Source: Bacillus sp. ISL-18
GTDB taxonomy: Bacteria; Bacillota; Bacilli; Bacillales; Cytobacillaceae
Direction of reading: 5' to 3'
Length of the DNA stretch: 64,000 nt
Assembly: GCF_018613415.1 (NCBI RefSeq)
Contig: NZ_JAGGQG010000011.1
Coordinates: 1 to 64,000 of the forward strand
Part shown: positions 1 through 8,833 of the stretch, piece after piece
Position numbering within the stretch: position 1 is the first letter of the stretch
Layout: each line of letters begins with the position of its first letter
Program-made: the position numbers and the translations under genes
Notes under the pieces: model-generated
What the model was told of the DNA's origin: nothing
What the model saw: the letters and a program-made list of their open reading frames with translations, nothing else
Database searches by the model: none

Positions 1-30
1 ACAATTAAATGGACTTGACTATAAGAAGAG

Positions 31-342
31 GTCATAACCCCCGAAGAGGAAGGGAAGCAGCTGCTACGACAGATAAGAGGGGGTCATAACCCCCGAAGAG
101 GAAGGGAAGCAACTGCTATGACAGATAAGAAGAGGTCATAACCCCCGAAGGCGATAGGGATCGAGAGCTACGACAGATAAGAAGAGGTCATAACCCCCGA
201 AGGCGATAGGGATCGAGAGCTACGACAGATAAGAAGAAGTCATAACCCCCGAAGGCGAAAGGGGTCGAGAGCTACGACAGATAAGAAGAGGTCATAACCC
301 CCGATGGCGAAAGGGATCGAGACCTGCTACAGATAAGAAATG
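31..342. repeat. Six tandem copies of a 52-bp repeat
   Basis: The motif GTCATAACCCCCGA recurs at 31, 83, 135, 187, 239 and 291, an exact 52-bp period. Copies 1-2 share a GAGGAAGGGAAGCA middle and copies 3-6 share GGCGAWAGGGRTCGAGA, so there are two sub-types. Each unit carries a near-palindrome (GGTCATAACC, with GGGG/CCCC flanks in copy 2) and ends with ACAGATAAGAAG. After copy 6 the array decays (a partial match near 343-360). It is non-coding and lies upstream of the alcohol dehydrogenase. The units abut without spacers, so this is a minisatellite and not CRISPR. Function unknown. Confidence 0.9.
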
Positions 343-430
343 CTCTTAGCCCCGGAAGGTCTCAAACCAGTTTTTTTGCAAAATAAAACATTATAAATAA
401 TAATAGTAAATGAAAAGGAAGGTGTTATCA

Positions 431-1594
431 GTGGAGAACTTTACATTTTTAAATCCAACCAAATTAATTTTTGGAAAAGGCCAGCTTGAACAATTAAAAA
501 CTGAAATTCCGCAATATGGAAAAAAAGTGTTACTTGTTTATGGCGGCGGCAGTATTAAAAAAGGCGGCCTTTATAATCAAGTAACCAGCATCTTGGATGA
601 AATAGGCGCACAGGTTTTTGAACTTTCCGGAGTAGAACCAAATCCGCGCATTTCAACCGCAAGAAAAGGTGTAGATATCTGTAAACAAGAAGGAATCGAA
701 TTTCTTTTAGCAGTCGGAGGCGGCAGTGTTATTGACTGCACCAAACTAATTGCCGCAGGTGCTAAATACGACGGAGATCCATGGGATATCGTGATAAAGA
801 AGACCTTCGCACGCGAAGCACTGCCATTCGGAACCGTCTTAACACTTGCAGCAACTGGATCTGAGATGAATTCAGGCTCTGTTATTACCAATTGGGAAAC
901 CAATGAGAAATACGGCTGGGGAAGTGCCGTAACGTTCCCTAAGTTTTCAATCCTTGACCCGGTAAATACTTATACCGTTCCAAGAAATCAAACCATTTAT
1001 GGCATGGTCGATATGATGTCACATGTGTTTGAACATTACTTCCATCTAGAAGAAAATACACAGTTTCAGGACCGCATGTGTGAATCACTGCTGATTACGG
1101 TGATGGAGACGGCTCCTAAGTTACTGGCAGACCTTGAAAACTATGAACACCGTGCTACGATTCTTTACGCGGGTACAATGGCTTTGAACGGCATGGTAAA
1201 CATGGGCTATCATGGTGACTGGGCTACCCATAACCTCGAACACGCAGTATCGGCAGTCTATGATATTCCTCATGGCGGCGGCTTAGCGATTCTTTTCCCA
1301 CACTGGATGGAGCATAACCTAAGTGTTAAACCGGAGCGCTTTAAGCAGCTGGCGGTTAGAGTGTTCGGCGTAAATCCAGAAGGAAAGACTGCGGAGGAAG
1401 CTGGTTTAGAAGGAATTCGTAAGCTGCGCGAATTCTGGAACAGTATAGAGGCTCCTGCGCGTCTGGCAGATTACGATATAGATGACAGTAAGATTGAATT
1501 GATGGCTGACCGTGCGATGGTGAATGGCGAATTTGGCAACTTTAAAAAGCTAAACCGTGACGACGTACTAGCTATTTACCGGGCTTCTTTATAA
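431..1594 (+). CDS. yugJ: Iron-containing NAD(P)H-dependent alcohol dehydrogenase (butanol dehydrogenase-like)
   Basis: Group III metal-dependent alcohol dehydrogenase that would interconvert aldehydes and alcohols with NAD(P)H in the cytoplasm. The nucleotide-binding GGGS loops are at about residues 38-41 and 96-99 (GGGSVID). The metal site is visible as [13 protein letters not shown] (Asp194, His198) and a later His-rich [18 protein letters not shown] segment. I chose the GTG at 431 because AAGGAAGGTG lies 7 nt upstream; this gives 387 aa, the length I recall for B. subtilis YugJ. An ATG at 410 has no ribosome site. The next gene is pgi, as in the B. subtilis yug region. True substrate unknown. 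Confidence 0.88.
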   Translation: MENFTFLNPTKLIFGKGQLEQLKTEIPQYGKKVLLVYGGGSIKKGGLYNQVTSILDEIGAQVFELSGVEPNPRISTARKGVDICKQEGIEFLLAVGGGSVIDCTKLIAAGAKYDGDPWDIVIKKTFAREALPFGTVLTLAATGSEMNSGSVITNWETNEKYGWGSAVTFPKFSILDPVNTYTVPRNQTIYGMVDMMSHVFEHYFHLEENTQFQDRMCESLLITVMETAPKLLADLENYEHRATILYAGTMALNGMVNMGYHGDWATHNLEHAVSAVYDIPHGGGLAILFPHWMEHNLSVKPERFKQLAVRVFGVNPEGKTAEEAGLEGIRKLREFWNSIEAPARLADYDIDDSKIELMADRAMVNGEFGNFKKLNRDDVLAIYRASL

Positions 1595-1622
1595 AAGTAG
1601 CAAATTGTCGAAAATGGGTACG

Positions 1623-1669
1623 TTTACATAAGCTTGGGTTTCTTGATTATTTACCCAAGCTTATGTAAA
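1623..1669. repeat. Perfect 17-bp inverted repeat between yugJ and pgi
   Basis: TTTACATAAGCTTGGGT at 1623-1639 is exactly complementary to 1653-1669, with a 13-nt loop. No T-run follows, so it does not look like a standard intrinsic terminator. It lies 36 nt before the pgi start. It may be an mRNA processing or stability hairpin, or a protein-binding site. Confidence 0.7.
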
Positions 1670-1705
1670 GTGATAACTGAAAATAAAATAATGGAGGATC
1701 ACTAC

Positions 1706-3052
1706 ATGACACACGTTCGTTTTGATTACTCGAAAGCCCTCTCCTTTTTTGGAGAACATGAAATTACATATTTACGCGATGCGGTCAAGGTGGCCCATCA
1801 TTCCCTGCATGAGGGAACAGGAGCTGGAAGTGACTTTAGAGGCTGGATCGAGCTTCCAACAAACTATGATAAAGAAGAATTCTCTCGGATTCAGAAATCA
1901 GCAGAGAAGATTAAATCAGATTCAGATGTTCTGCTTGTAATCGGTATTGGCGGATCATATCTTGGTGCAAGAGCAGCGATTGATATGCTTTCTCACAGCT
2001 TTTACAACGCACTTCCAAAAGAAAAACGCAGCAATCCACAGATCATCTTTGTTGGAAACAGCATTAGCTCAACTTATATGCACGATGTAATCGACTTGCT
2101 TGATGGTAAAGATTTTTCTATTAACGTTATCTCAAAATCAGGAACCACTACAGAGCCAGCCATTGCTTTCCGTATCTTCCGTAAAATTCTAGAAGAGAAA
2201 TACGGTGTAGAGGAAGCTCGTAAACGCATCTACGCAACTACTGACAAAGCAAGAGGCGCGCTTAAAACATTAGCAAATGAAGAAGGCTACGAATCCTTTG
2301 TGATTCCGGATGATGTCGGCGGACGCTATTCTGTTTTAACAGCTGTAGGTCTATTGCCAATTGCAGTAGCTGGTGCAGATATTGACAAGATGATGGAAGG
2401 TGCTCGTCAAGCACAAAATGATTTCAGTCAGTCTGAACTAGAAGAAAACCAAGCCTACCAATATGCGGCTGTAAGAAATATTCTTTACAATAAAGGCAAA
2501 ACGATTGAAATGCTGATTAACTATGAGCCAGGCTTACAGTATTTTAATGAATGGTGGAAGCAATTGTTTGGTGAAAGTGAAGGGAAAGACCAAAAAGGTA
2601 TTTACCCATCTTCAGCCAACTACTCAACAGACCTTCACTCATTAGGACAATATGTTCAAGAAGGACGACGTGATCTATTCGAAACAATTGTGAAAGTAGA
2701 CAAGCCTCGTCATGAGCTAACGATTGAAGCCTTTGAAAATGATTTAGATGGTCTTAACTATCTAGAAGGAAAAACCGTTGACTTTGTGAACAACAAAGCT
2801 TTTGAAGGAACCATGCTTGCCCATACAGATGGCGGTGTGCCAAACCTAATTGTCTCCATCCCTGCAATGGATGAATATTCTTTTGGCTACCTTGTTTATT
2901 TCTTTGAAAAAGCAGTTGCGATGAGCGGATACCTTCTAGGTGTGAATCCATTTGACCAGCCAGGCGTTGAAGCTTACAAGGTCAATATGTTTGCTCTATT
3001 AGGCAAACCAGGCTTTGAAGAGAAGAAAGCAGAACTTGAAAAACGTCTATAA
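1706..3052 (+). CDS. pgi: Glucose-6-phosphate isomerase
   Basis: Interconverts glucose 6-phosphate and fructose 6-phosphate in glycolysis and feeds sugar-nucleotide synthesis. It is 448 aa, typical of the short Gram-positive Pgi class. The SIS-fold signatures are clear: [16 protein letters not shown] near residues 75-90, [11 protein letters not shown] near 140-150 and [14 protein letters not shown] near 205-220. The start at 1706 has GGAGGA 8 nt upstream; an open frame runs further upstream but crosses the inverted repeat and lacks a ribosome site. A strong terminator follows at about 3121. Its neighbours match the B. subtilis yugJ/pgi/yugN/yugO order. Confidence 0.96.
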   Translation: MTHVRFDYSKALSFFGEHEITYLRDAVKVAHHSLHEGTGAGSDFRGWIELPTNYDKEEFSRIQKSAEKIKSDSDVLLVIGIGGSYLGARAAIDMLSHSFYNALPKEKRSNPQIIFVGNSISSTYMHDVIDLLDGKDFSINVISKSGTTTEPAIAFRIFRKILEEKYGVEEARKRIYATTDKARGALKTLANEEGYESFVIPDDVGGRYSVLTAVGLLPIAVAGADIDKMMEGARQAQNDFSQSELEENQAYQYAAVRNILYNKGKTIEMLINYEPGLQYFNEWWKQLFGESEGKDQKGIYPSSANYSTDLHSLGQYVQEGRRDLFETIVKVDKPRHELTIEAFENDLDGLNYLEGKTVDFVNNKAFEGTMLAHTDGGVPNLIVSIPAMDEYSFGYLVYFFEKAVAMSGYLLGVNPFDQPGVEAYKVNMFALLGKPGFEEKKAELEKRL

Positions 3053-3118
3053 ATAGGAAAGCAGCAGCGCCTTGGCGCTGATGCAGAAATTTCTAAAAGT
3101 ACGTGAGATAAATTAACA

Positions 3119-3161
3119 AAAGAGTGCTGATGCCATTTTTGCATCAGCACTCTTTTGTTTG
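3119..3161 (+). terminator. Rho-independent terminator after pgi
   Basis: AGAGTGCTGATGC (3121-3133) pairs with GCATCAGCACTCT (3141-3153), followed by a T-rich tract (TTTGTTT). A weaker hairpin around the GCAGCGCC/GGCGCTG sequence at 3062-3083 precedes it. Confidence 0.85.
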
Positions 3162-3197
3162 GGGAAACTAACGCTATCCAAAAGGGGGGAAGTTTTT

Positions 3198-3608
3198 ATG
3201 CTAGAAATACAATCCAAAGTCGAAGGAAAACAATTTGATCTATATAAGCTCGAGCAAAAATTAAAACCAATCGGCTATACGATTGGCGGTAATTGGGATT
3301 ATGATCATGGAGCATTCGACTATAAACTTAATGATGAAGAAAGTTATCAGTTTCTAAGGGTGCCATTTACTGCGGTCGATGGCGAACTGGATACAAGAGG
3401 CTGCACCGTCGAGATGGGCCGGCCCTTTCTTCTGGGCCATCAATACGAATATGGCATTGATGAACACGGTGATACTGGTAATTTTTCAGCTTCCTTAAAT
3501 CAATTTCAAGCACCTATTGATAAAGATGCAGATATTCCTGCTCAATATGTCAATAGAGGAAAAAGATTAGTGGCCGAATTAGAAAACGTCCTCTTATCCA
3601 TCGAATAA
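3198..3608 (+). CDS. yugN: YugN-like family protein
   Basis: Small soluble protein of the YugN-like family (136 aa); its biochemical function is not known. I recognise it from its length, from its sequence start (MLEIQSKVEGKQFDLYKLE) and from its position next to a yugO-type channel gene, as in B. subtilis. The ATG at 3198 follows an AAAGGGGGGAAG ribosome site. It has no signal peptide or membrane segment. It is convergent with yugO: the two stop codons abut at 3608/3609 with no room for a separate terminator. Confidence 0.75.
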   Translation: MLEIQSKVEGKQFDLYKLEQKLKPIGYTIGGNWDYDHGAFDYKLNDEESYQFLRVPFTAVDGELDTRGCTVEMGRPFLLGHQYEYGIDEHGDTGNFSASLNQFQAPIDKDADIPAQYVNRGKRLVAELENVLLSIE

Positions 3609-4595
3609 CTACTTAAATGTTAATAATTGGTCATGTTCTTTAATTTCAAATGAGTGCGGGGGATTAAGAATCGTCTCATCCCCCCTTTTTAATCCGATTA
3701 ATAATAAGCCATTCTCCATCTGATTAATCCCTATTTCCCGGAAACTCCTCCCGATATCCGCTGTTTTGACAGGATTAGTAAAGAGCCTGCTTTCCTGCAG
3801 CTGGTTAATAACATTCAACAATAGTCCGTCCCCTTTAGAATGAAGGCTATTAATCATGAAGACACTTGTTAACTTATTAGACTGAATAACCTCATCTGCT
3901 CCAGCGCGCTTTGCATTCACCACTTGTTCAGCAGTCAAAATTTCAATAATACATTTTACTTGCGGGCATAGGCCCTTAATGGTCAGTAATGTTAAGATGC
4001 TGTTCATATCTGCTTGTAATTCATCGTTGCCCCTGTCAGCCGTAATGAGTACTTTTTCCGCATTTTCAATATCACTTTTTACAATTGTATCATCTACATG
4101 GCCTTTCCCTTGGATAAAATGGACGTATCTTGATTTAACAGGATTTGCTTCAAGTGTTTCATCAATTAAGATGATCATTTGTTGTTTATTTTCACTAGTA
4201 AGCTTATGGATTAATTCTTTTGAGCGCTCATTCCAGCCGATGATGATTATATGACCGGTCCCCTTAAACGCGATTTTTCCCTCAGAAAGGGCATCTTGTT
4301 TGGTGACAGCCGCAGCAGCTAATGTCCCAAAATAGGAGGAGACAAAAGCCACTCCAAATAGGATTAATAGTAAGGCCGTTAATCTGCCAAAGAATGAATG
4401 TGGCACATAATCCCCATATCCAACAGTAGATGCTGTAATAATCGCCCACCAGATCCCATCAAAGATCGTTGGAAAGGTGTCAGGCTCTAAAAAGTGTATG
4501 GATATCCCGAATGATAGAAACACCAGTAAAGCCATCATTAGGATACGGACTAGAAGCGGCAAGCGTAAAAAGCCTATATATACTCTGTTCGGCAT
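3609..4595 (-). CDS. yugO: Potassium channel with RCK/TrkA-N domain
   Basis: Two-transmembrane K+ channel. The N-terminus has a first helix (about residues 15-35), a pore loop with the selectivity filter TVGYGD and a second helix. A cytoplasmic RCK (TrkA-N Rossmann) domain begins at about IIIIGWNERSKELI. I chose the ATG at 4595 (MPNRVYIGF) because GAGGTG lies upstream; the resulting 328 aa is the length I recall for B. subtilis YugO, while the open frame extends upstream to a TTG at 4685. In B. subtilis YugO conducts K+ during biofilm electrical signalling and is co-transcribed with mstX; I see no mstX here. Confidence 0.9.
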   Translation of the reverse strand: MPNRVYIGFLRLPLLVRILMMALLVFLSFGISIHFLEPDTFPTIFDGIWWAIITASTVGYGDYVPHSFFGRLTALLLILFGVAFVSSYFGTLAAAAVTKQDALSEGKIAFKGTGHIIIIGWNERSKELIHKLTSENKQQMIILIDETLEANPVKSRYVHFIQGKGHVDDTIVKSDIENAEKVLITADRGNDELQADMNSILTLLTIKGLCPQVKCIIEILTAEQVVNAKRAGADEVIQSNKLTSVFMINSLHSKGDGLLLNVINQLQESRLFTNPVKTADIGRSFREIGINQMENGLLLIGLKRGDETILNPPHSFEIKEHDQLLTFK

Positions 4596-4800
4596 AACTG
4601 GCACCTCGTTTCTGTACTCATTAGTATTATGGTCAAAAATAGTAAGTCTCATAATCTTTCTCGGAGATTTCAGCGAATAGGCCAATGTTCACAAAATGTT
4701 GGAATATGATGTATGAAACCTACTTGTATTCTCCTGGAAAAACTTATAAATTATCATTAATAGCATGGTTACAGTTATAATGTGAAGAGAGGGTTGACCT

Positions 4801-4965
4801 ATGGAAATTAGAATTGAATCCCTTTTATCAACTATTGAAAATACGAGATTGGAAATGATTCATTTAGCACATCAATTTGGATATTCTAATCCCAGTGTAG
4901 TTAAATGCAGCCAGAAACTCGATTCACTATTAAATGTTTATCACAGTAATTTAATAAAAAGATAA
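4801..4965 (+). CDS. Spo0E-like aspartyl-phosphate phosphatase
   Basis: A 54-aa protein with the Spo0E-family signature: a helix, then SQKLDSLLN (canonical SQxLD) at about residues 38-46. Family members dephosphorylate Spo0A-phosphate and so delay sporulation and biofilm entry. The ATG at 4801 follows AGAGAGGG at short spacing. It is a stand-alone gene between divergent yugO and the YkoS-like gene, with terminator hairpins downstream. The assignment rests on the motif and size; I cannot tell which Spo0E paralogue it is. Confidence 0.8.
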   Translation: MEIRIESLLSTIENTRLEMIHLAHQFGYSNPSVVKCSQKLDSLLNVYHSNLIKR

Positions 4966-4967
4966 GA

Positions 4968-5047
4968 CAAGACCCTTCCAAGTAATTGGGAGGTTTTTTA
5001 ATTTCTAGCTGCAGTGCCTGATCAAGGCGCTGTGGCTTTTTTTGCTT
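4968..5047 (+). terminator. Two tandem terminator-like hairpins
   Basis: The first is ACCCTTCCAA...TTGGGAGGTTTTTT (about 4973-4999), an imperfect stem with a T-run. The second is AGCTGCAGTGCCT...AGGCGCTGTGGCT (about 5007-5036), followed by TTTTTTT. They end transcription of the Spo0E-like gene. Confidence 0.65.
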
Positions 5048-5119
5048 TTTTGGAATAATTTCCAACCTATCAGTAAATTTTAAAATGGAAGAACTTCTCG
5101 AACATAGGGGTGTTAAAGA

Positions 5120-6796
5120 GTGGTTATTGAAACGAAAAAGGAGCGCAGCTTAATCCTTTTCGCTTTAATTGTGATTGCGGTCTATCTCTCTCCATTATTC
5201 ATTTTGCAGGAAAATGCCCATATCAGGGTTCATGATAATCTGGATTCTAATTTAGCCTGGTATAAGGTATTAGCAAGAAGTGGAGAAATGTTTGGCAGCG
5301 TGAATGCGGTCATTCCGCAAATTATCAACGGACAATTATCGAGAAATGCTTTTGGTACGGAATACAGTGTGATTGTTTGGTTATATACTCTTTTTCCGAC
5401 AATGATTGCCTACGGATTAAGCCAAGCACTCACAAGGATCGTGGCTTTCTTTGGGATGTATTTATTGCTAAAAGACCATTTCATGCCTGATCAAAAATGG
5501 CTTGTCATCAAAGTTGGCAGTGCACTTGCGTTTGCTCTAACCCCTTTTTGGCCGTCAGGGATGCTGAGCACATTAGGGATGCCATTTGCCCTTTGGGCAT
5601 TCTTGAATATTCGTAAGCACCAAGATACATGGAAGGACTATCTTGTTCTTACCTTAATTCCTTTATATGCAAGCATTGTATTAGGCTTTTTCTTTTTTCT
5701 TAGCGCGATGGGCGTTTTTTGGCTGTGGGATTGTTTTCGGGGAAAGGGATGGAACCTGCGCTTTTTATTTGCGATTGGTTATATGACGGGAATTTTTATG
5801 CTGGTGGAGTACCGACTGATTTATTCGTTTATGTTTTCCTCCGAACCTAATAGCCGGGATGAATACTTCCATGCGCATCTTCCATTTTGGAGAGCTGTTA
5901 GGCTTTTTGTGAAAAACTACGTACTTGGACACACCCATGTGATGACCGTCCATACCCTCATTATTTTGCCAGCAACCTTTATGGCGATGTACATCGTCGT
6001 GACCAAAAAGCTTTGGGAGCAGGAAAAGCTTTATTTGTTCTTATTTGGATTAAATATCGTTCTGTCGTTATGGTATGCCTTTTGGTTTTATGAGGGCTGG
6101 CTGCCGTTAACAAAGGTCTTTCACTTTATGGATACCTTTAATTTTGCCCGCTACCATTTTTTAAGACCGATGGAGATTTATGCAAGCTTTGCCCTTGCCT
6201 TAAAAATTATTGCCGGACACGGCCTTGATGGGGTGAAATTAGCGAAATGGCTGGTCATTTCCCAGATTGCTTTTTTAGGATTAATGAATGATGAAATTAT
6301 TTACCGGGAAAAGCCAACGGTTAAAGAGTTTTTTGCAGAAGACTTGTTTACTGAGATAAAGGATTATATTGGCGATAACCCGGAAGAATACCGCGTCGCC
6401 AGTATCGGTATCCATCCGGCTGTTTCCCAATTTAATGGCTTCTATACCATTGATACCTATAATAATTTCTATCCATTAAGCTATAAACATCAATTTAGGA
6501 AAATCATTGCAAAAGAATTAGAAAAAAATAAAACAATCCAAAAATATTATGACAAGTGGGGCGGTCGCTGCTATCTTTTTACAGCCCAACTTGGAAAAAG
6601 ATACATGATCAAAAAAGATTCAAAACGGCACTTAAAAAATCTTCAGCTAAATACAGAAGTCTTCAAAGAGATGGGCGGCCGTTATATCTTCTCAGCGATT
6701 CCAATTGACAATGCCGAGCAGAACCAGCTTTTCCTTGAAAAGGTATTCTCTTCAAAAAATGCAGCTTGGAAGATTTATTTATACAAAACAATGTAG
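5120..6796 (+). CDS. Polytopic membrane protein, YkoS/DUF6044-like
   Basis: A 558-aa membrane protein with roughly 10-12 hydrophobic segments over the first 400 residues and a soluble C-terminal domain of about 150 residues. The build resembles GT-C-type integral membrane glycosyltransferases. I recognise it as YkoS-like, mainly because the next gene is a YkoT-type glycosyltransferase 18 bp downstream, the arrangement in B. subtilis. The GTG at 5120 is preceded by AGGGGTG. A lipid-linked-sugar transfer to an exported acceptor is a plausible shared role, but that is inference; no acceptor is known. Confidence 0.6.
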   Translation: MVIETKKERSLILFALIVIAVYLSPLFILQENAHIRVHDNLDSNLAWYKVLARSGEMFGSVNAVIPQIINGQLSRNAFGTEYSVIVWLYTLFPTMIAYGLSQALTRIVAFFGMYLLLKDHFMPDQKWLVIKVGSALAFALTPFWPSGMLSTLGMPFALWAFLNIRKHQDTWKDYLVLTLIPLYASIVLGFFFFLSAMGVFWLWDCFRGKGWNLRFLFAIGYMTGIFMLVEYRLIYSFMFSSEPNSRDEYFHAHLPFWRAVRLFVKNYVLGHTHVMTVHTLIILPATFMAMYIVVTKKLWEQEKLYLFLFGLNIVLSLWYAFWFYEGWLPLTKVFHFMDTFNFARYHFLRPMEIYASFALALKIIAGHGLDGVKLAKWLVISQIAFLGLMNDEIIYREKPTVKEFFAEDLFTEIKDYIGDNPEEYRVASIGIHPAVSQFNGFYTIDTYNNFYPLSYKHQFRKIIAKELEKNKTIQKYYDKWGGRCYLFTAQLGKRYMIKKDSKRHLKNLQLNTEVFKEMGGRYIFSAIPIDNAEQNQLFLEKVFSSKNAAWKIYLYKTM

Positions 6797-6814
6797 ACAC
6801 CGGGGGTAGTACAA

Positions 6815-7855
6815 ATGATAGAACCAGTCCTTACAATTGTTGTACCATGCTATAACGAACAAGAGGTGCTGCCAGAAACCATGAGCCAGCTCGAGGGACA
6901 CCTAAAAGAGTTAATCTCTGAAGCGCTTATATCGTCGCAAAGTAAAATCTTACTGGTTGATGACGGTAGTAAGGATCGCACATGGGAGCTGATTTATAAG
7001 GAGGGGCTGCGGAACCATTTTGTCCGCGGCCTCAAGTTATCAAGGAATGTGGGCCATCAAAATGCCCTGCTGGCGGGGTTATTTACCGCGAAGGAGCATT
7101 CTGATTGTGTTATTTCGATTGATGCTGACCTTCAGGATGATATCCGGGTCATTCGTGAATTTATCGTCAAGTTCCATCAAGGTTTTGAAATTGTTTATGG
7201 TGTCCGCAAAGGACGGGAGACGGATACACTCTTTAAACGAAGCAGCGCACAAGGGTTTTACAAACTAATGAAAAAAATGGGAGTCGACCTGGTCTATAAT
7301 CATGCCGATTACCGGCTGTTAAGCAAACGTGCCCTGCAGGAACTCGAACGGTTCAATGAGGTTAATTTATTTTTAAGAGGCATTGTTCCCCTGCTAGGTT
7401 TTCGCTCCGATGTTGTTTATTATGACCGTTTAGAAAGACAGGCAGGCGAAACAAAATACCCTTTGAAAAAAATGATCGGCTTTGCCTTTGATGGCATTAC
7501 ATCCTTTTCTATTTCCCCGATTCGTTTTGTTTTATTAACAGGATTTGTTTCGTTCTTTATGAGTTTGCTTTTTGGCGGATACTTCTTATTCCTTAAATTT
7601 TTTGGTACAACCTTAACTGGGTGGACGTCCTTAATTACCTCGATTTGGTTAATTGGCGGCCTGCAGTTGATTGCGATCGGCTTAATTGGTGAATATGTCG
7701 GGAAGATCTATAAGGAAACCAAGCAAAGGCCTAAATATATTGTAGAAATTGATTCCTATTCTTTACCAAAGCCTAGGCACCACTTCCTTAATCAGACTGG
7801 GGAAGAGGGAGGATATAGTTTTGATTTAAGAAAGGTGTCAGAAACCAATCAGTGA
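6815..7855 (+). CDS. Family 2 glycosyltransferase, polyprenyl-phosphate type (YkoT-like)
   Basis: A GT2 enzyme of the dolichol/bactoprenol-phosphate sugar synthase type, 346 aa. The N-terminal GT-A domain shows VVPCYNEQE, LVDDGSKDRT, NVGHQNALLAG and the metal-binding DADLQDD (about residues 100-106). Two C-terminal transmembrane helices (about 230-255 and 265-290) would anchor it. It likely charges undecaprenyl phosphate with a hexose for the adjacent membrane protein. ATG at 6815 with a CGGGGGT ribosome site. It forms a two-gene operon with the upstream gene and has a terminator at 7864. Confidence 0.78.
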   Translation: MIEPVLTIVVPCYNEQEVLPETMSQLEGHLKELISEALISSQSKILLVDDGSKDRTWELIYKEGLRNHFVRGLKLSRNVGHQNALLAGLFTAKEHSDCVISIDADLQDDIRVIREFIVKFHQGFEIVYGVRKGRETDTLFKRSSAQGFYKLMKKMGVDLVYNHADYRLLSKRALQELERFNEVNLFLRGIVPLLGFRSDVVYYDRLERQAGETKYPLKKMIGFAFDGITSFSISPIRFVLLTGFVSFFMSLLFGGYFLFLKFFGTTLTGWTSLITSIWLIGGLQLIAIGLIGEYVGKIYKETKQRPKYIVEIDSYSLPKPRHHFLNQTGEEGGYSFDLRKVSETNQ

Positions 7856-7863
7856 ATTACCCA

Positions 7864-7902
7864 TAGGGCTTTCCTTAAAATTAAGGGAAAGCTCTTTTTT
7901 TC
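7864..7902 (+). terminator. Intrinsic terminator after the YkoT-like gene
   Basis: GGCTTTCCTT pairs with AAGGGAAAGCT around an AAAATT loop, followed by a run of Ts interrupted by a single C. Confidence 0.8.
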
Positions 7903-7985
7903 TTTTTTTAGTTGTACAACCTTCTCCTGCTGAATAAACATGGATAGACAGGCATCTATCCATTGCTTTGGGGGGAGAGGTATTA

Positions 7986-8612
7986 ATGAATGTATTTTTA
8001 AGTTATATACTTTTGGGATTATCGCTAGCCGCTCCAATTGGGCCGATTAATGCGGCCCAAATTGATCGTGGAATTCGAAATGGCTTTATGCACTCGTGGC
8101 TGATTGGGGTTGGAGCGGTTTTAGCAGATGGGATCTATATGCTTGTCGTTTACGTAGGAGTGGTTCAATTCCTAGAGACCGCCTTTATGCAAACCTTCCT
8201 GTGGTTCTTTGGCTGCTTTGTGCTAATGTATACAGGAATTGAAACATTTATGAATGCTGGAAAAATCAATTTGCAGAATGCCAGAGGGAAAGAGCCGCTT
8301 TACAAATCCTTCTTTTCCGGTTTCTTAATGTCCATTTCCAATCCATTAACCATCCTTTTCTGGTTAGGAATTTATGGATCTGTCCTTGCGAAAACCGCGG
8401 CTACCTATGATACCAGTCAATTAATTCTTTATAGCAGTGCCATTTTTATCGGCCTATTAACCTGGGATATCATGATGGCAGGTGTAGCAAGCAGCGCTCG
8501 CAAATTTTTAACTTCCCACTTACTAGTGGGTATATCTTGTCTATCGGGACTTTCCTTGGTTGGTTTTGGTATATATTTTGGCATGCAAGCGTTTCATAAT
8601 ATGTTTGGGTAA
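7986..8612 (+). CDS. LysE/RhtB family amino acid exporter
   Basis: A 208-aa, six-helix membrane protein of the LysE superfamily. It has the characteristic N-terminal AAPIGPINAAQIDRGIRNG segment and a second conserved region, SGFLMSISNPLTILFW (about residues 105-120). The family exports amino acids or related small solutes; the substrate cannot be deduced. The ATG at 7986 follows GGGGGGAGAGG. A TTG at 7968 would overlap the ribosome site, so I did not use it. It is monocistronic with a clear terminator. Confidence 0.88.
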   Translation: MNVFLSYILLGLSLAAPIGPINAAQIDRGIRNGFMHSWLIGVGAVLADGIYMLVVYVGVVQFLETAFMQTFLWFFGCFVLMYTGIETFMNAGKINLQNARGKEPLYKSFFSGFLMSISNPLTILFWLGIYGSVLAKTAATYDTSQLILYSSAIFIGLLTWDIMMAGVASSARKFLTSHLLVGISCLSGLSLVGFGIYFGMQAFHNMFG

Positions 8613-8613
8613 C

Positions 8614-8646
8614 AAAAAAGTCAGCTTTAGAATAGCTGACTTTTTT
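8614..8646 (+). terminator. Intrinsic terminator after the LysE-type gene
   Basis: GTCAGCT (8620-8626) pairs with AGCTGAC (8634-8640), flanked by an A-run and a T-run, so it could act in both directions. Confidence 0.88.
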
Positions 8647-8657
8647 GCTTTCAAAAG

Positions 8658-8833
8658 AAATTATATAAATTTTGACTTTGAGAATTGTCCAGCTCCAGCG
8701 CCCAGCGACTAGTGTACTTCGCCCATCTCCCTACGATAAGTCAACATCGAAATGCTGACACTCTTTGTGTTTCCTTTATCTCAGTCGATGGGCTCCAGTC
8801 CATACGTCGCTAAACGGCCGCTTCTGCTTTTCT
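8658..8833. repeat. Dispersed structured repeat, copy 1
   Basis: Begins TTGACTTTGAGAATTGTCCAGCTC and ends GGCCGCTTCTGCTTTTC; here I note only that the outer arms AGCGAC (about 8703) and GTCGCT (about 8805) pair. It shares its start with copies at 11460 and 12175 but has a different interior. It abuts the 3' end of the amino acid permease gene. Elements of this type (TGTCTAGCTCCAGCGCC...GCGCTTGCGCTTTTC) are widespread in Bacillaceae genomes. Confidence 0.7.

Noticed and set aside
1..400. CRISPR array
   Set aside because: The 52-bp repeats abut without unique spacers, and no cas genes are near.
3609..4685. Longer N-terminus for yugO from a TTG
   Set aside because: Only the ATG at 4595 has a proper ribosome site, and it gives the expected 328-aa length.
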